Shown here: positions 11,154 to 21,875 of the stretch, piece by piece
How the letters are laid out: every line of letters begins with the position of its first letter
Position numbering within the stretch: position 1 is the first letter of the stretch
NCBI GenBank assembly: GCA_009829735.1
Contig: CM020618.1
Span: 17,531,346-17,595,345 of the forward strand
Direction of reading: 5' to 3'
Length of the DNA: 64,000 bases
From: Pyropia yezoensis
Taxonomy: Eukaryota; Rhodophyta; Bangiophyceae; Bangiales; Bangiaceae
The notes under the pieces: model-generated
Databases searched by the model: none
What the model saw: only the letters and a program-made list of their open reading frames with translations
Told to the model about the DNA's origin: nothing
Program-made: the position numbers and the translations under genes

Positions 11154-12366
11154 GGTGGTCGGCGCCCAGGAAGACGACGAAAGAGAGAAACAAAGGGGAG
11201 GGGGGGGCGAAGTGGTCGGGAAGTAGTAATGGGGGGCAGGGGGAGTGGGGACGGGGGGAACGGGGGGAAGGAACTCGGGTGCGCAGCGATCAGGACCGTC
11301 AGGAGCGCTCAGCGCGGGCGCCGCCTCGTCCACAAGCCGATAACTTCCGGCAGCGCTGGCCGCAACGGCAAAAGCGTCACCGCCAGCGACGCGGGTGACC
11401 AGCAAGCAGCACCTGGGGGAGCGTCTAGCGCAACGCCAGAGGCGCGGGGGGAAGAGGGGGGGGGGTTGCACAATAGGGCACGTCGGGCGAGATAGAGACA
11501 CGGAGAGGAGGCAGGCGTAGCGGACTGCCACGCGCCCCTCGCACCTCGCAGGGCCAGGACCTGCACAGGCGCGATAAAAAAAAAATCGGTGGCACAAACG
11601 GGGCGGTGTCGCGACACCGAGCGCCGCCTCACCCTCTGTTGCCCACGGATGGGCTCCTACAAAATATCCGGCGGGACGGCCACGCGAGCGAGTGTGTCTG
11701 CAAGGCCATGGGTGTCCACCGCGGGAACGGGCCAGTCGCGCGCCGCAGAGATTGCTTTTTTTCGAATTTTCGGGACGCCTCCCCACGGCCCTGGCGAGCG
11801 AGAGCGCCAGCGAGGCACGCGTGGCTGCGCCTGCGAACGTGCGCACTCGGGATCGCCACCCGGATCATGCGATTGGGTACAGTTCACTCGTATCCGGTCA
11901 TTAGGAAGAGAGGACCGTCCGCCGTACTGTCAACGCCAGGCGTCATTGGCTGGCCCAGGCACTCCCCCCCCTCCCCTTCCCAACAGCGTCACCACCGCTA
12001 CAAGCGCCACGCGAAGCACAGCGTGAAGCAGAGAAGAATCAGAAGCAGAAAAACAACAGGGTTAGGGTGTATGAGGAGCTCATAGCTCTTCTGATGGAAG
12101 GCGACAAGATAACGCTTCTGATGGTAGGCGACACGACTTGTCTCTCCCGAGGTCTGGCCCGTAAGGTGCCTGTTTTCTTTATTGAGCATCCACTCCACGC
12201 TCGTTCTCAGTTGAGAACTGCGATGCCGCCCGTAGGGCAGACGCGGCAGGAGAAGCTAGGCAACCACGCTGCACGCCCCGCACGTCAACGCCTCGTTGCC
12301 CTATCGGCGCTCTTCCGCCCGTCTCTGCTCCCTCCCTCCCGACCTACCGCTTCCCCCCCCCCCTTC
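11154..12366. other. Importin alpha promoter region and intergenic DNA
   Basis: Upstream of importin alpha (-) and downstream of the GT61-like gene (-). It holds a perfect 16-bp palindrome at 11604-11619. A 19-bp direct repeat (CTTCTGATGG then AGGCGACA, one mismatch) lies at 12088-12106 and 12115-12133. A 7-bp inverted repeat lies at 12203-12218. No gene is seen. Confidence 0.4.
11604..11619. promoter_or_regulatory. 16-bp perfect palindrome upstream of importin alpha
   Basis: CGGTGTCG followed by its exact reverse complement, about 450 bp upstream of the importin alpha ATG. A dyad this exact could be a dimeric transcription-factor site; that function is inferred. Confidence 0.3.
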
Positions 12367-14811
12367 CTAATTCAAGTCGGGTAGCCGGTACACCGCCCCT
12401 TCCCCCCGCACCGTCATCCAGCCGTCGGGGTTGGCCGCCCACAGGGCGTCAAGGTAGTCAATGGCGCGGCCGAGGCGGCCCCGAAACGCCCGCCGCGCGG
12501 CGCCGTCCAGCACCAGCGTCACGTCCCGCAGGTCATTGTCAATGCACCGCCGCTGGTGGCCCGGCGCGTCGCACGGCAGCACCTGTCCCGTCGGGGAGGT
12601 GCCCACCGCCGAGTAGCGGAGGCCCGCGTTGCCCCCCGCTTCGTACCAGCTGGTCCACCGGTAGCCGTGGGGGATGAGCTCAATCAGGGCCCCCCCCGCG
12701 GGCACCCACGCACAGTTGACCAGGTTGGCGCCGTGGATGCCAATGACCAGCCCCGCCCGCCGGGCGACGCCCACCTGCACGTCCAGGGCGGACAGCTCGT
12801 CCAGCGCAACGGTGAGCAGGGTCAGGCCCCGCGTGCGCGCCGCGTCCCGGATGATGGCGGCAAAGGCGGCGGCCGAGTCGTCGTCGAAGTGCCGCTTGGA
12901 GCTGGGCGCCCGGGAGAGCACCAAGATGGACCGGGGGGGGACAGCCAGCCGCAGCGTGTCACCCTCAGCAGAAGGGGGGGGGGCGCCCCCGGCCGCGGGG
13001 GGGGGGGCGGGGCGCCCGGCCGCCGGGGAGGTGGCCGCCGATGCAAAGAGCGCGCGGACGGTGGCCCACGGGTGGGGGGGCCTGGTCAGGGACGAAGGCC
13101 AGGGGGGCTCTTGTGGCCGGTTGACGGCGCCGTCTGTGGCGGTCTCTGGCGCCCACGCGGCGGGCCAGGTGGGAAGCCCCGCGGCGGCGGCGGCAGACAC
13201 CACCCCCGCCGCCGGTGGGTGCAGCCGCAGCGTATCATCCGGGTGGACCGTCGGGGGCAGCCCCGCTGCGGCGTAGACGGCTTCGCGCAGCGCCAGCGCC
13301 TCGCGTGGCACCGCCGGCACGTGTGCGTCGGCGGCCGCAACGGCGGGGGCCACAACGGGGGCGTCAGAGCCCCACGTGTGGGCATCGGTGAAGCTGCCAT
13401 CCACGCCGGGCAGGACGGCCCGGCGAAAGCACTCGACGCCCCCGCCGGCGCCCGGGTGGGCATTGGCCACCCCGACGGACCGGGGGCCCCCGGCGGCGGC
13501 AACGGCCGCCAGCGACGCGCGCATCACGCCCCGGTTCCAGGGGCTGTCAAAGACGGCGGGGGAGACAAAGTAGATGGCGGCGGTGGGGAAGGGCCGTCCA
13601 TCGGGGGGTTTGTCGGTGGCGGGACGTGCCGCCGCGGGGTCGTTGGCGTCGTCGCCACCCGGCGGCGCCGCCGTGACCGCCCCCGCGGCGACCGCGGCGG
13701 CGCGCACCGCGCGCGCGACGGCGGCGGCGACGGCCGTCTCGGGCGGTACGTACTGGGCCAGGTGGTGGAGGGCGTGGGACACCATCACCCACCCGCGGAG
13801 CCAGTGGCACAAGTTTTTTTCCGAGTGCGCGTAAGGTGGAACCACAACCGTAAGACCGTCGTGCCACCGCGCGGGAGGGGGGGGCAGGTGCGTCTTTCCC
13901 CCCGACGCCGACACCTGCGAGCCGACCACGCCCGCCACACCCGCCGCGTCGGGGGCGGCGGTGGCCACGGCGCCCTCCTTGCCACCGTACTTGCGCCACA
14001 CGTGGCGGGCGCGAAAGTAGGCGCACGCGCCCGCGTCGGCGAGGGGGTCCTCCCATCCCCCGCCGTCGCCGTCGCCGCCGCTGTCGACGTCGCCGTCGTC
14101 GTAGTCGACGGTGCCGGCGGCAGCACCCCCCCCTTTGCCTTCTGTGCCAGCAGAGGAGGGCACAGACTCCGCCGTGCTCGTCCGCAGGGAGGAGGGTGAC
14201 GGCGGCACGTGCGCCGGTCGTACCGGCCGTCCCGCCGCGTCGACCGAGTGGCAACTGACGGATGGGGAGAAGAGCGTCAGCGCCGTCGCCGCCGCCTCAC
14301 GCGGCCCGCTTGCCCCCGCCGCCGCTGGCGAAAAGCACACGGGCCCCGTCACGCAGTAGGCGCGCGACCCGTTGGCCCACAGCCGGTGGACCACCTCCAT
14401 CGCACTGCTGCGGGGCCGCATCGGCCCGTCGGGGGCGTCCATGGTTGGGCCGACCAGGTAGCAGCGGGTGTCACCGCCGGGCACGGCAGGACGGGTGCCC
14501 CACGGTGGGGGCAGGCCACCGCCGTCGCTGTCGCCGTCGCCATTGTCGATGGTGGTGGCCGCAGCGCCATCCGCCCCGGCCCGGCCGTCTGCGGTGGCCA
14601 AACCAAACGGCGTCAGCACCCGCAGGGGCGGCACAGCAACAAACGCCACAAACACCGCCGCCGCAAACGCGGCGGCGGTGGCGGCCACCGGTGCGCGCCG
14701 CCGCAGGGGAGGGGCGCGCATGTTGGTGGCGGTCGTGGCAGCCGCGGCGGCGGGACCTCTACCCCTGGCGGCGGCGGCGGGGGGCGAGGAGCTCCTCGCC
14801 TGCCGGCGCAT
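12367..14811 (-). CDS. GT61-like (DUF563) glycosyltransferase, type II membrane protein
   Basis: 814 residues, no intron seen. A short cytoplasmic head (basic, Ala/Pro-rich) is followed by one hydrophobic segment (VAATAAAFAAAVFVAFVAV, residues about 42-60), as in Golgi type II transferases; ATG 14721 (residue 31) is a possible alternative start. The lumenal part has family hallmarks. A NLCHWLRGWV patch lies mid-protein. Near the C terminus come ILVLSRAPSSKRHF and GLVIGIHGANLVNCAWVP, followed by ALIELIPHGY, which match the conserved G-HGA-L and E-P block of GT61 enzymes (plant xylosyl/arabinosyl transferases, animal EOGT). The sugar donor and acceptor cannot be told from the sequence. Cell-wall polysaccharide or glycoprotein decoration is the likely role. 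Long Gly/Ala/Asp-rich insertions separate the conserved blocks. Confidence 0.85.
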   Translation of the reverse strand: MRRQARSSSPPAAAARGRGPAAAAATTATNMRAPPLRRRAPVAATAAAFAAAVFVAFVAVPPLRVLTPFGLATADGRAGADGAAATTIDNGDGDSDGGGLPPPWGTRPAVPGGDTRCYLVGPTMDAPDGPMRPRSSAMEVVHRLWANGSRAYCVTGPVCFSPAAAGASGPREAAATALTLFSPSVSCHSVDAAGRPVRPAHVPPSPSSLRTSTAESVPSSAGTEGKGGGAAAGTVDYDDGDVDSGGDGDGGGWEDPLADAGACAYFRARHVWRKYGGKEGAVATAAPDAAGVAGVVGSQVSASGGKTHLPPPPARWHDGLTVVVPPYAHSEKNLCHWLRGWVMVSHALHHLAQYVPPETAVAAAVARAVRAAAVAAGAVTAAPPGGDDANDPAAARPATDKPPDGRPFPTAAIYFVSPAVFDSPWNRGVMRASLAAVAAAGGPRSVGVANAHPGAGGGVECFRRAVLPGVDGSFTDAHTWGSDAPVVAPAVAAADAHVPAVPREALALREAVYAAAGLPPTVHPDDTLRLHPPAAGVVSAAAAAGLPTWPAAWAPETATDGAVNRPQEPPWPSSLTRPPHPWATVRALFASAATSPAAGRPAPPPAAGGAPPPSAEGDTLRLAVPPRSILVLSRAPSSKRHFDDDSAAAFAAIIRDAARTRGLTLLTVALDELSALDVQVGVARRAGLVIGIHGANLVNCAWVPAGGALIELIPHGYRWTSWYEAGGNAGLRYSAVGTSPTGQVLPCDAPGHQRRCIDNDLRDVTLVLDGAARRAFRGRLGRAIDYLDALWAANPDGWMTVRGEGAVYRLPDLN

Positions 14812-16625
14812 CGTCGGCTGGGCTAGGCAGAGAGCGGCTCATGTGTTGAGGGGCTGCGCGAGAGCGCCGGTGAGGCTCTCCGCCGGGTGCTCCCTCAACG
14901 ACGAGGGTCATCGCCGCCCCTCTTGCTACCCACCCTCGTCGGTGGCACCGGGCAAGCCGCCGTCGCGGGCAACCTTCTTCTCAGCCGCTGTCGCTCACTC
15001 TGCCGGTAGGTTCTATCGCCCCACCCATCATACGGGGCGGCGTTTCCGCCCCCCCCCCACCTCCCTCACACCCGCTGGCGCTGGGGATGAAGCCGCCATT
15101 CCCCCCCCCCCCCCGTTCTCTTCCCCTAAAACACAAATTGGTGGGGAGGACAGGGGGGAAGAGCGGGGGGCGGGGGGGGCGGGGGAGTTGAGGTCATCAT
15201 CAAAAGGGGAGGGCGGGGAGGGCGGGGAGGGCGGGGAGGGTGAGGGAGTTGGGCACATCGTCAAAAGAAGGGGAGCGAGCGGCTGAGAGAGGGAACGCAG
15301 GGTGGCCCAGCGATGCGCGTTGGACAATGGCGTAAACCATCAGCGGCAGTCTCCCGACGTCCCCACCGCCCCTCGCCGCCCTCCCACGATTCATTGCCTC
15401 CCCGTCCAACGCGCTAGCGGGGGGCGCGTGGCGACCGGATGCACTTGGGCGGTCAACGCAGCTGACTCGCCGGCCGCCACGGCGTCGTCCTCGCCCCACG
15501 TCCCTCCCCCACCCGCCTGATCTCATGCCCCGAAGGCCGCTGGTCCAAGGAGGCGGCGAGCGGAAGCGCAGGGTCAGGCAGTGTCAGGCACCACTACCAA
15601 CCACGCCGGCGGGTGTATGCCCGAAAATCCAGCGCGGCGTTGGGCGACTGCGCGGCCCCCCTCCCTCCCCTCGGCCGCTTCACGGCGGCCAATTCGCGGG
15701 CGCCTGTTTGTTCGATCCGAAAGGGAGGGAACGAAGCTCATTTTCTGTCCGAAATTGGCGGGGGGTTCCGTCCGTAGTCGCCGTGGCTTCAGACGCTCGC
15801 CGCGCTTTGACGCCCGCTGCCACAAGCCCGCCGCCGTCGCCCAATGTGGCGGTGTGGGGCACGGCGTTGGCGGCGGAGTGGGCGCAGCGCGGGCGTCCCG
15901 CCAAGCGGGCGAAAACGGGACGGCGGTGACAACGGCTACGGCGGAGGCGGTGGCGGTGGCGGCGGCGACGGCAAGCCCGGCGCCCGCGGGACCGCGATCG
16001 TACTGTTGCCGCAGCCACTGACAGACGCCCCCGCCCGACGGCGGCGGCCGCGACGGTGGCCCCGCCCGGCCGCCCGCTGCATTTGGCCACCCCCGCCACC
16101 GCCAGGGGGTGCGGGCGGCGGTCGCGACGGCAGAGCAATGGTGACGGCGGCGGCACGCCAGGCGTGCGTCATGGCGACAGCGGGACAACCGCCGGCAGAG
16201 GGTCGTCGGCGCCCATAGGAGGTCGCCAATGACGGGGGATGGGGAAGGGCGTGGCGGAGTCGTCGAGGGGGAGGGCGGAGGTGTTGAGGGTGGGAGCGGT
16301 AGGTACGTAGAAAAGGGACTGGGGTGGGGATGACTGGGGTTTGCGAAGGGGGGCCAGGTGGCATCTGCCAGCGCCCCCAAGGCGGCCGCGGCGGAGACGG
16401 GAGCTGCATCATTTACGGGACGCGGCGGGTCGCGGAGGCTGACGGGCGAGACGAAGCGAAGAAAAAAAAACATGCAGATGTGATCCTACGCACTACACCC
16501 TCGACGCGTGCACATCGCAGCGTGAGCTGAGAGTAGCAACGCAGCGTCAGCTGGGAGTAGCACACGACGCGCGCGGCGGCTACGTCGGTTGAAGACAAAC
16601 CACGGTACCGCAAAACACGACCGTT
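14812..16625. other. Intergenic region, no gene supported
   Basis: About 1.8 kb. It holds a G-rich tandem array (unit GGGGAGGGC, four copies) at about 15206-15240 and a GGN-rich stretch at 15940-15975. Frames at 15574-16473 (-) and 15844-16218 (+) are open but show no domain and are typical of GC-rich shadow frames. The AT-richer segment at 16450-16620 probably holds the 3' end of the ribosomal protein mRNA. Confidence 0.4.
15206..15240 (+). repeat. Short G-rich tandem repeat, quadruplex-prone
   Basis: Four near-perfect copies of the 9-mer GGGGAGGGC in a row, giving at least four G-tracts of three or more, so a G-quadruplex is possible on the + strand. Confidence 0.7.
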
Positions 16626-17558
16626 CTATGCCGTCAGGATGCACACCCCACCCACCTCGCGGATCTTCTTCTCCGCAAGCTTGGAAAAGAACTTGGCCTT
16701 CACAATGACCGGCTGCCGGGGCAGCTGGCCCTTGCCCAGAACCTTGAAGTAGCCCGACTGAGTCACATCGATGACGGGTGCCACGTCCGTCTTCGTGGCG
16801 TGCTCCTTCCTCACTTCGTCGCTCACAAGCGTCCAGAGGCTGCACCATAGAAAATGAAGAGTTACCAGACGGGCGCGCGTGAAGACAAGCCAGCAGCAGA
16901 GTCAGTAATAAAACCCCTGACGGCGTGACCTGCAGCTCCATCTGCAACTACAACACACACCCAGGGTCGCACAGTAGGTCCCCGTCCACCTTGACGCGTC
17001 CAGAAGCACACCATGAAACAACCCATCATGACCATGAACACAACAACGTACCGATCAATGTTCATGGTCGGGCAGAAGTACTTCTGGTCCGTCTTGTGGA
17101 AGTGCCGCATGCCCACCTTCCCGAAGTACCCAGGATGGAACTTGTCGAACAGGATCCGGTGGTGGTGGAGACCACCGGCGTTACCACGACCGGCAGGATG
17201 CTTGCGGTGCTTGCCGACGCGACCATGGCCGGCGGACACGTGCCCCCGCTTTTTGCGGTTCTTGTGCAGACGGGTCGGCTATACAATCCAAGGGAACCAG
17301 GCATGACGAGAGGAAAAGCATGCGTGTGGGGGAACACAATGCCCAGGGGTGTAGGGATACAAAAATACAGTCAGCACGGTGACCCCGCAGGTACCATCCG
17401 GCAGCAGCCCTTCCGGCAGAGGCATCGCTCAGGACGAGGGGGTCCAGGCAAGCGGCACGATGGCCACAACGGCCGCGTAGCACTCGAGCGTCTCCATGTC
17501 GCAGTCGAGCAACAAAGCAGCTCCACGTCGCTCACACGCTGCGCAGGTGACATACCAT
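16626..17558 (-). CDS. RPL27A: 60S ribosomal protein L27a (uL15), three coding exons
   Basis: Component of the large cytosolic ribosomal subunit. Exon 1 contributes only the ATG (17558-17556) followed by donor GTATGT. Exon 2 is 17278-17052 and exon 3 is 16839-16626. Introns are 277 and 212 nt, both GT-AG (donor GTACGT for the second). The joined product has 147 residues, against 148 in human. It begins [20 protein letters not shown], continues [19 protein letters not shown] and [14 protein letters not shown], and ends [17 protein letters not shown] then GGVCILTA. All blocks match the eukaryotic L27a family. Splitting right after the start codon is common in ribosomal protein genes and places intron 1 next to the promoter. 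Confidence 0.97.
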
Positions 17559-18219
17559 GATGAAGTACGGGTTGGGACGACAACGGACGTGGGCGGGACG
17601 GCACGTTGGACGTCGAAGACGCCGTCAACGACCACGACGACCTCCGACTGCTTCGGAATAGCAGGGCGACGGCCTGGACGTGATCGCACCCGGAGTGGAT
17701 GTCGGGGTGAGCCCAATATCGGACGCCGACCACCAGCGGAAGTAAATAATCGATTGTTTAACTCCACGACGGTGACGGACAGATGTCCCGATCGTTCTTC
17801 CGCCCTATTCTTGCTGGACAATTGTTGACAGGGGACGACCCCTTGAAGACTTACCTGTGCCTGACTTACGCACGAACGTTGTGGCCCACGTTTACGGTGC
17901 ATTTTTTCTCAACATATTCATAGGACCGGATAAAGAGAGAAGACAGGTGTGCTCTTCTCAGTGCCTTGACTGATGAGCTATCTGCGGCACACATCCACAT
18001 CAGGGATGCCTGCAGGCGGGTACAGCGCGCCTACCTCTGCGCAACAGTTGCAGGCTAATCACACCCTGTGTGTCTGACAGGGAAAGAGGAAGAAAGATGG
18101 GGCAGTATCTTCCCAGCCAAGGACTCCCGCGGTGACAGGACCCGCAACGGCGCTAATCAAGAGCACAGACCTCCGCCGGCCCGCCCACACGCATGCACAC
18201 GCCACCTGCCCGACCCCGC
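17559..18219. promoter_or_regulatory. RPL27A upstream region
   Basis: About 660 bp between the RPL27A start codon and the 3' end of the upstream aspartokinase gene, both on the - strand. AT-richer than its surroundings around 17740-17930. It should hold the RPL27A core promoter and 5' UTR; no specific box is convincing. Confidence 0.4.
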
Positions 18220-21156
18220 TCACATCTCTGCCGTCGACGGGGCGCCTAGGTGGGCGGCCAGCCGCAACAGGTCGGCAAACACCCCAGCCGCCGTCACCGC
18301 CGCACCCGCGCCCGGCCCCTGGATGACCAGCGGCTGCGCGTCGTAGCGGCGAGTGCGGAACGACACGATGTTGTCGCTGCCCTGCAACCGCCCAAACGGA
18401 TGGTCAGCCCGGTACCGCCGGAGCTCAACGGTACACTTCTTGGCGGGCACGTCAATGACGCCCACGTAGCGAAGGAGTTCCCCGGCTGTGGCAGCCTCGG
18501 CCGCCATCTCGGTGAGAGAGGCGTCAAAGTCGGGGAGGCGGCGGGTAAACTCGTCAACCGGCACGGCGGCAGTGTCGGCCAGCTCGGCGGGGACCAGCGA
18601 CTCGACTGACACGTCGGCCAGCTCTACGGTGATGCCAATCTCCCGCGCGAGGATCACCACCTTGCGGGCCACATCAGTGCCGGCAAGGTCGTCCCGCGGG
18701 TCGGGCTCGGTAAAGCCCTCCGACGCCGCCCGGCTGACAATGGACGAGAAGGTCGTGTCGGGGGTGAACTCGTTGAAGATGTAGCTGAGGGTGCCCGAGA
18801 AGATCCCTTCGATGCGCGTAAACGTGTCCCCTGTACGCAGCAGGTCCCGAATGGTCGAGATGATGGGCAGCCCCGCACCCACGTTGGCCTCGTAAAAGAA
18901 GTGCGTGTTGAGCCGCTGCTGCGCATCCCGGATGGCCGTGTACAGGGCGGTGGTGTCCGAGTTGGCTTTCTTGTTGGGCGTAATGATGTGGATGCCCGCC
19001 GCGAGCCACCGCGGATAATAGGGCGACAACGCCTCGGAGGCGGTACAGTCAAAGATGACCGCGTGCGGGAGCGTCGCGTCCAGGATGTGATCGGAAAAGA
19101 CGTCCAGGTCAAGGGGCACCGTCGCGCCCTCGGTCGCCAGCTCGCCAGCCCAGTTGTCCAGGTCCAGTGCGTCGGGCGCGAGAAGCATCTTGCGGCTGGT
19201 GGCAAGCCCCCGCACGCGGATGTCCACGCCAAAGTCTGCCCGCAATGCCGCGGCCTGGGACTGGATCTGCTCCAGTAGGGTGCCACCCACCAAGCCTGTG
19301 CCAACCACCCCAACAGACAGCGTCTGGTCGGACAAGTAGAACGCCGAGTGGCACGCCCGCACCGCCCGCTGCTCGTCCGACCGCGCAACCACAACACTAA
19401 TGTTGTTCTCCGAGGAGCCCTGCGAGATGGCCCGGATGTTGACGCCAGCTTTGGAGAGCGACGCAAACAGGCGGGCGCTCATCCCAGGCTGGTGCTGCAT
19501 CCGTTCGCCGACCATGGCCAAAATGGAGCAGTGGGACAGCAGCTCCACCGACGAGATGAGGCGTTCCGCCAGCTCGGCACGAAATGCGGCACGCACCACT
19601 GCGAGCGCCGTCTCTCCGTCGCCACCGGGCACGGCGACGCACAGCGAAAACTCAGACGACGCCTGCGCAATGAGAATCACCGAGATGCCCGCAGCGGAGA
19701 GGGCGCCAAAGAGCGTCGACGCAATGCCCGGCACGCCAATCATGCCCGTGCCCTCGAGGTTGATGAGCGACACGTCCGAGACGGTCGAGAAGCCCTTGAC
19801 GCCGCTCATCTGGCGGGAGCGCGCAAGGGCGTTGGCCGACACTGGTGGGGAAGGTGCGTCGCCCGCATCGGCCGCCCCCTCCTTCTCGTCCCCAACGGCA
19901 CTGACAAAGGTGCCGACCGCCCCGGGCTCCAGTGTCGACCGGATCCGCAGTGGAATGCCCATGTCGATCGCCGGCGTCATGGTGTCGGGGTGGAGCACCC
20001 GGGCACCAAAGTAGGCCAGCTCCGCCGCCTCCTTGTACGTCAGCCGCGGAATCACGACCGCGTCGCGGACCACCCGCGGGTCGGCCGAGTAGACCCCCGC
20101 CACGTCCGTCCAGATGGTCACCTCAGACGCACACAGCAAGCGCGCAAAGGAGCTCGCAGAGTAGTCTGAGCCGTCCCGCCCGAGCGTCGTCGGCACCCCC
20201 TCGGGGTCTGCGCAAATAAAGCCTGTGGCCACCACCAGCACCGTCGGGTTGGAGCGGGTCCACTCGGTGAGCTTGTCCCGCGACGAGTCCCAGTCAACGA
20301 CCCGGCGGATGGAGCGGCCCAGCGACGGGGACGCGACGAGCACGTCCCGCGCGTCGAGCCAGGAGCACGGTGCGCTCTTGACACCCGCCACAGCCTCGCC
20401 GACGGCCGCCGCAACGCTGTCGTCCCCCCCCTGCCGGAGGACCCCCCACAGCAGCTGCGCCGACCACAGCTCCCCGTGGCCAACGACCAGCTCGCATATG
20501 CGCTCCGACGCGGAGCGCGCAATCCACGCCGCCCGCAGCAGGTCACGGATGTCCCGGAGGCCCGACGAGAGGCTGGCGAGGAAGGACGCGCGCGCCCCCG
20601 GCTGCAGCAGCTCATCCGCGAGGCGCTCGTGCTGCTCCCGCAGCGCGTCGAGGCCCTCGAGGTAGTGGGCGCCGCTGGAGCGGTCGCGCGCCGCGCTGAC
20701 GAGCGCCTCAAGCGCGTCGGTGACACCGCCGACGGCCGACACGACCACAAACAGCTTGTGGGTGCTCACCTCCTTGGCCTCTGCTCGCAGGATCGAGGCG
20801 ACGTTGCGAAAGGCCGCCGCGTCAGCGAGGGAGGTGCCCCCAAACTTGTGCACCCGCCACGACGCGCCGTTAGCGTCGGCGCCCAGGACGGAGCAGCCCG
20901 CCGCTTCGCCCAGCGGCGCGGGCGGCGAGCCCGCCGTCATGCGGGAGGGGGTGGGGGTGGCAGCAGCCGACGCCGACGCTGCGGCCGCAGCGGCCGCCGC
21001 CGTTGCCGAGGCCCCATGGTGGCAGCGGCCACGCACCACCGCCGCGGCGGGGGGGGTAAAGGCGGATGCGGCCGCCGCGACGCTGCCGCCACGACGGGCG
21101 GGGGGGGCGGCGACCAGCGGCAGGGCGGCGGCAAACGCCACTGCAGGGGGAGCCAT
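18220..21156 (-). CDS. AK-HSDH: Bifunctional aspartokinase-homoserine dehydrogenase, probably plastidic
   Basis: Catalyses the first and third steps of the aspartate pathway to threonine, methionine and isoleucine. Start chosen at ATG 21156 (context TTGGCCATGG); the frame stays open to 21243. This gives 978 residues. The first about 95 residues are Ala/Pro/Ser/Arg-rich, like a plastid transit peptide. Next comes the aspartokinase domain (VHKFGGTSLADAAAFRNVA, VVVSAVGGVTDALE, later TLGRDGSDYSA). Two ACT domains follow (around GIASTLFGALSAAGISVILI and SARLFASLSKAGVNIRAI). The C-terminal part is homoserine dehydrogenase (SVGVVGTGLVGGTLL as the NAD(P) site, then NKKANSD and GIFSGTLSYIFNEF). ACT domains usually mediate feedback inhibition by threonine. 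No intron is seen. Plant enzymes are about 910-920 residues, so the extra length is mostly N-terminal. Confidence 0.96.
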   Translation of the reverse strand: MAPPAVAFAAALPLVAAPPARRGGSVAAAASAFTPPAAAVVRGRCHHGASATAAAAAAAASASAAATPTPSRMTAGSPPAPLGEAAGCSVLGADANGASWRVHKFGGTSLADAAAFRNVASILRAEAKEVSTHKLFVVVSAVGGVTDALEALVSAARDRSSGAHYLEGLDALREQHERLADELLQPGARASFLASLSSGLRDIRDLLRAAWIARSASERICELVVGHGELWSAQLLWGVLRQGGDDSVAAAVGEAVAGVKSAPCSWLDARDVLVASPSLGRSIRRVVDWDSSRDKLTEWTRSNPTVLVVATGFICADPEGVPTTLGRDGSDYSASSFARLLCASEVTIWTDVAGVYSADPRVVRDAVVIPRLTYKEAAELAYFGARVLHPDTMTPAIDMGIPLRIRSTLEPGAVGTFVSAVGDEKEGAADAGDAPSPPVSANALARSRQMSGVKGFSTVSDVSLINLEGTGMIGVPGIASTLFGALSAAGISVILIAQASSEFSLCVAVPGGDGETALAVVRAAFRAELAERLISSVELLSHCSILAMVGERMQHQPGMSARLFASLSKAGVNIRAISQGSSENNISVVVARSDEQRAVRACHSAFYLSDQTLSVGVVGTGLVGGTLLEQIQSQAAALRADFGVDIRVRGLATSRKMLLAPDALDLDNWAGELATEGATVPLDLDVFSDHILDATLPHAVIFDCTASEALSPYYPRWLAAGIHIITPNKKANSDTTALYTAIRDAQQRLNTHFFYEANVGAGLPIISTIRDLLRTGDTFTRIEGIFSGTLSYIFNEFTPDTTFSSIVSRAASEGFTEPDPRDDLAGTDVARKVVILAREIGITVELADVSVESLVPAELADTAAVPVDEFTRRLPDFDASLTEMAAEAATAGELLRYVGVIDVPAKKCTVELRRYRADHPFGRLQGSDNIVSFRTRRYDAQPLVIQGPGAGAAVTAAGVFADLLRLAAHLGAPSTAEM

Positions 21157-21875
21157 GGCCAAAGACGCCACCACCACAGGCAGCGCAGGGGGCCTGGGAC
21201 ACTCACCAACACCAATGACCAACACAGGCACAGCCGCGCACACAAAGCTGGCTGAGGAAGGGGGGCGGGGTTAGCGCCGCGCCGCAGCTGCACCGCAATG
21301 TATCGGGAGACACGACGGCCCCGCGCGGCGATGAGCACGGCGTCCGTCGGGCGGGCCAATCTCGCGGATCTTGGCCGTCGAGGTCGTCCATGGGCGGGGA
21401 TCTCGGTGGCGTTCCGGCCCCACCACGGTTTACGGAAATCTCTGCCGGGAATCGGCGCCAAGTCTGGCGGGTCACCGGCGCACCCTGCGAGGTGGCCGAC
21501 ACATGGGACTGCACTGTGGCGAGAGCGGCCCACCACCATAACATATGCACCACGGCGAGATAGGAGATAGTGACGTAGTGTACACTCTGTATGTGCAGTA
21601 TCACACATGTGGATACATACACACAAAAAAGAAACAAAAAGCGTGCGACTTTTGCGAAGCGGTGATGCCCAGCAGACAAGAGCTTTTTACCAGCCAGCCT
21701 CCCACCCAAAGGGGCGGGGTCCAAAGGTGTGTGTGGCCGAAACAAACCACAGCTGGCGGGGACCCCCCGTTGATCACCGAAAGTCAGGACGAGCGGCCCG
21801 CCCCCCCGAGGCGGCGGGCGCCCGCAGTCAGTGCCGACCCCCCCCCCACGCCCGACCGCCCGCCGGGGCGCCCGC
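21157..21875. promoter_or_regulatory. Upstream region of AK-HSDH
   Basis: Lies between the AK-HSDH start and the 3' end of the next - strand gene. It holds an AT-rich patch at 21560-21650 with TGTGGATACATACACAC-like sequence, the likely 3' end of the neighbouring transcript or core promoter. No gene is seen. Confidence 0.4.

Noticed and set aside
11998-12198. 66-codon - strand frame with a hydrophobic stretch
   Set aside because: Overlaps a short direct repeat and lies between genes; no support beyond being open.
12556-14199. 547-codon + strand frame opposite the GT61-like gene
   Set aside because: Gly/Arg-rich shadow of the transferase frame.
17970-17977. CTGATGAG, the core word of a hammerhead ribozyme
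   Set aside because: No matching GAAA core and no flanking stems.
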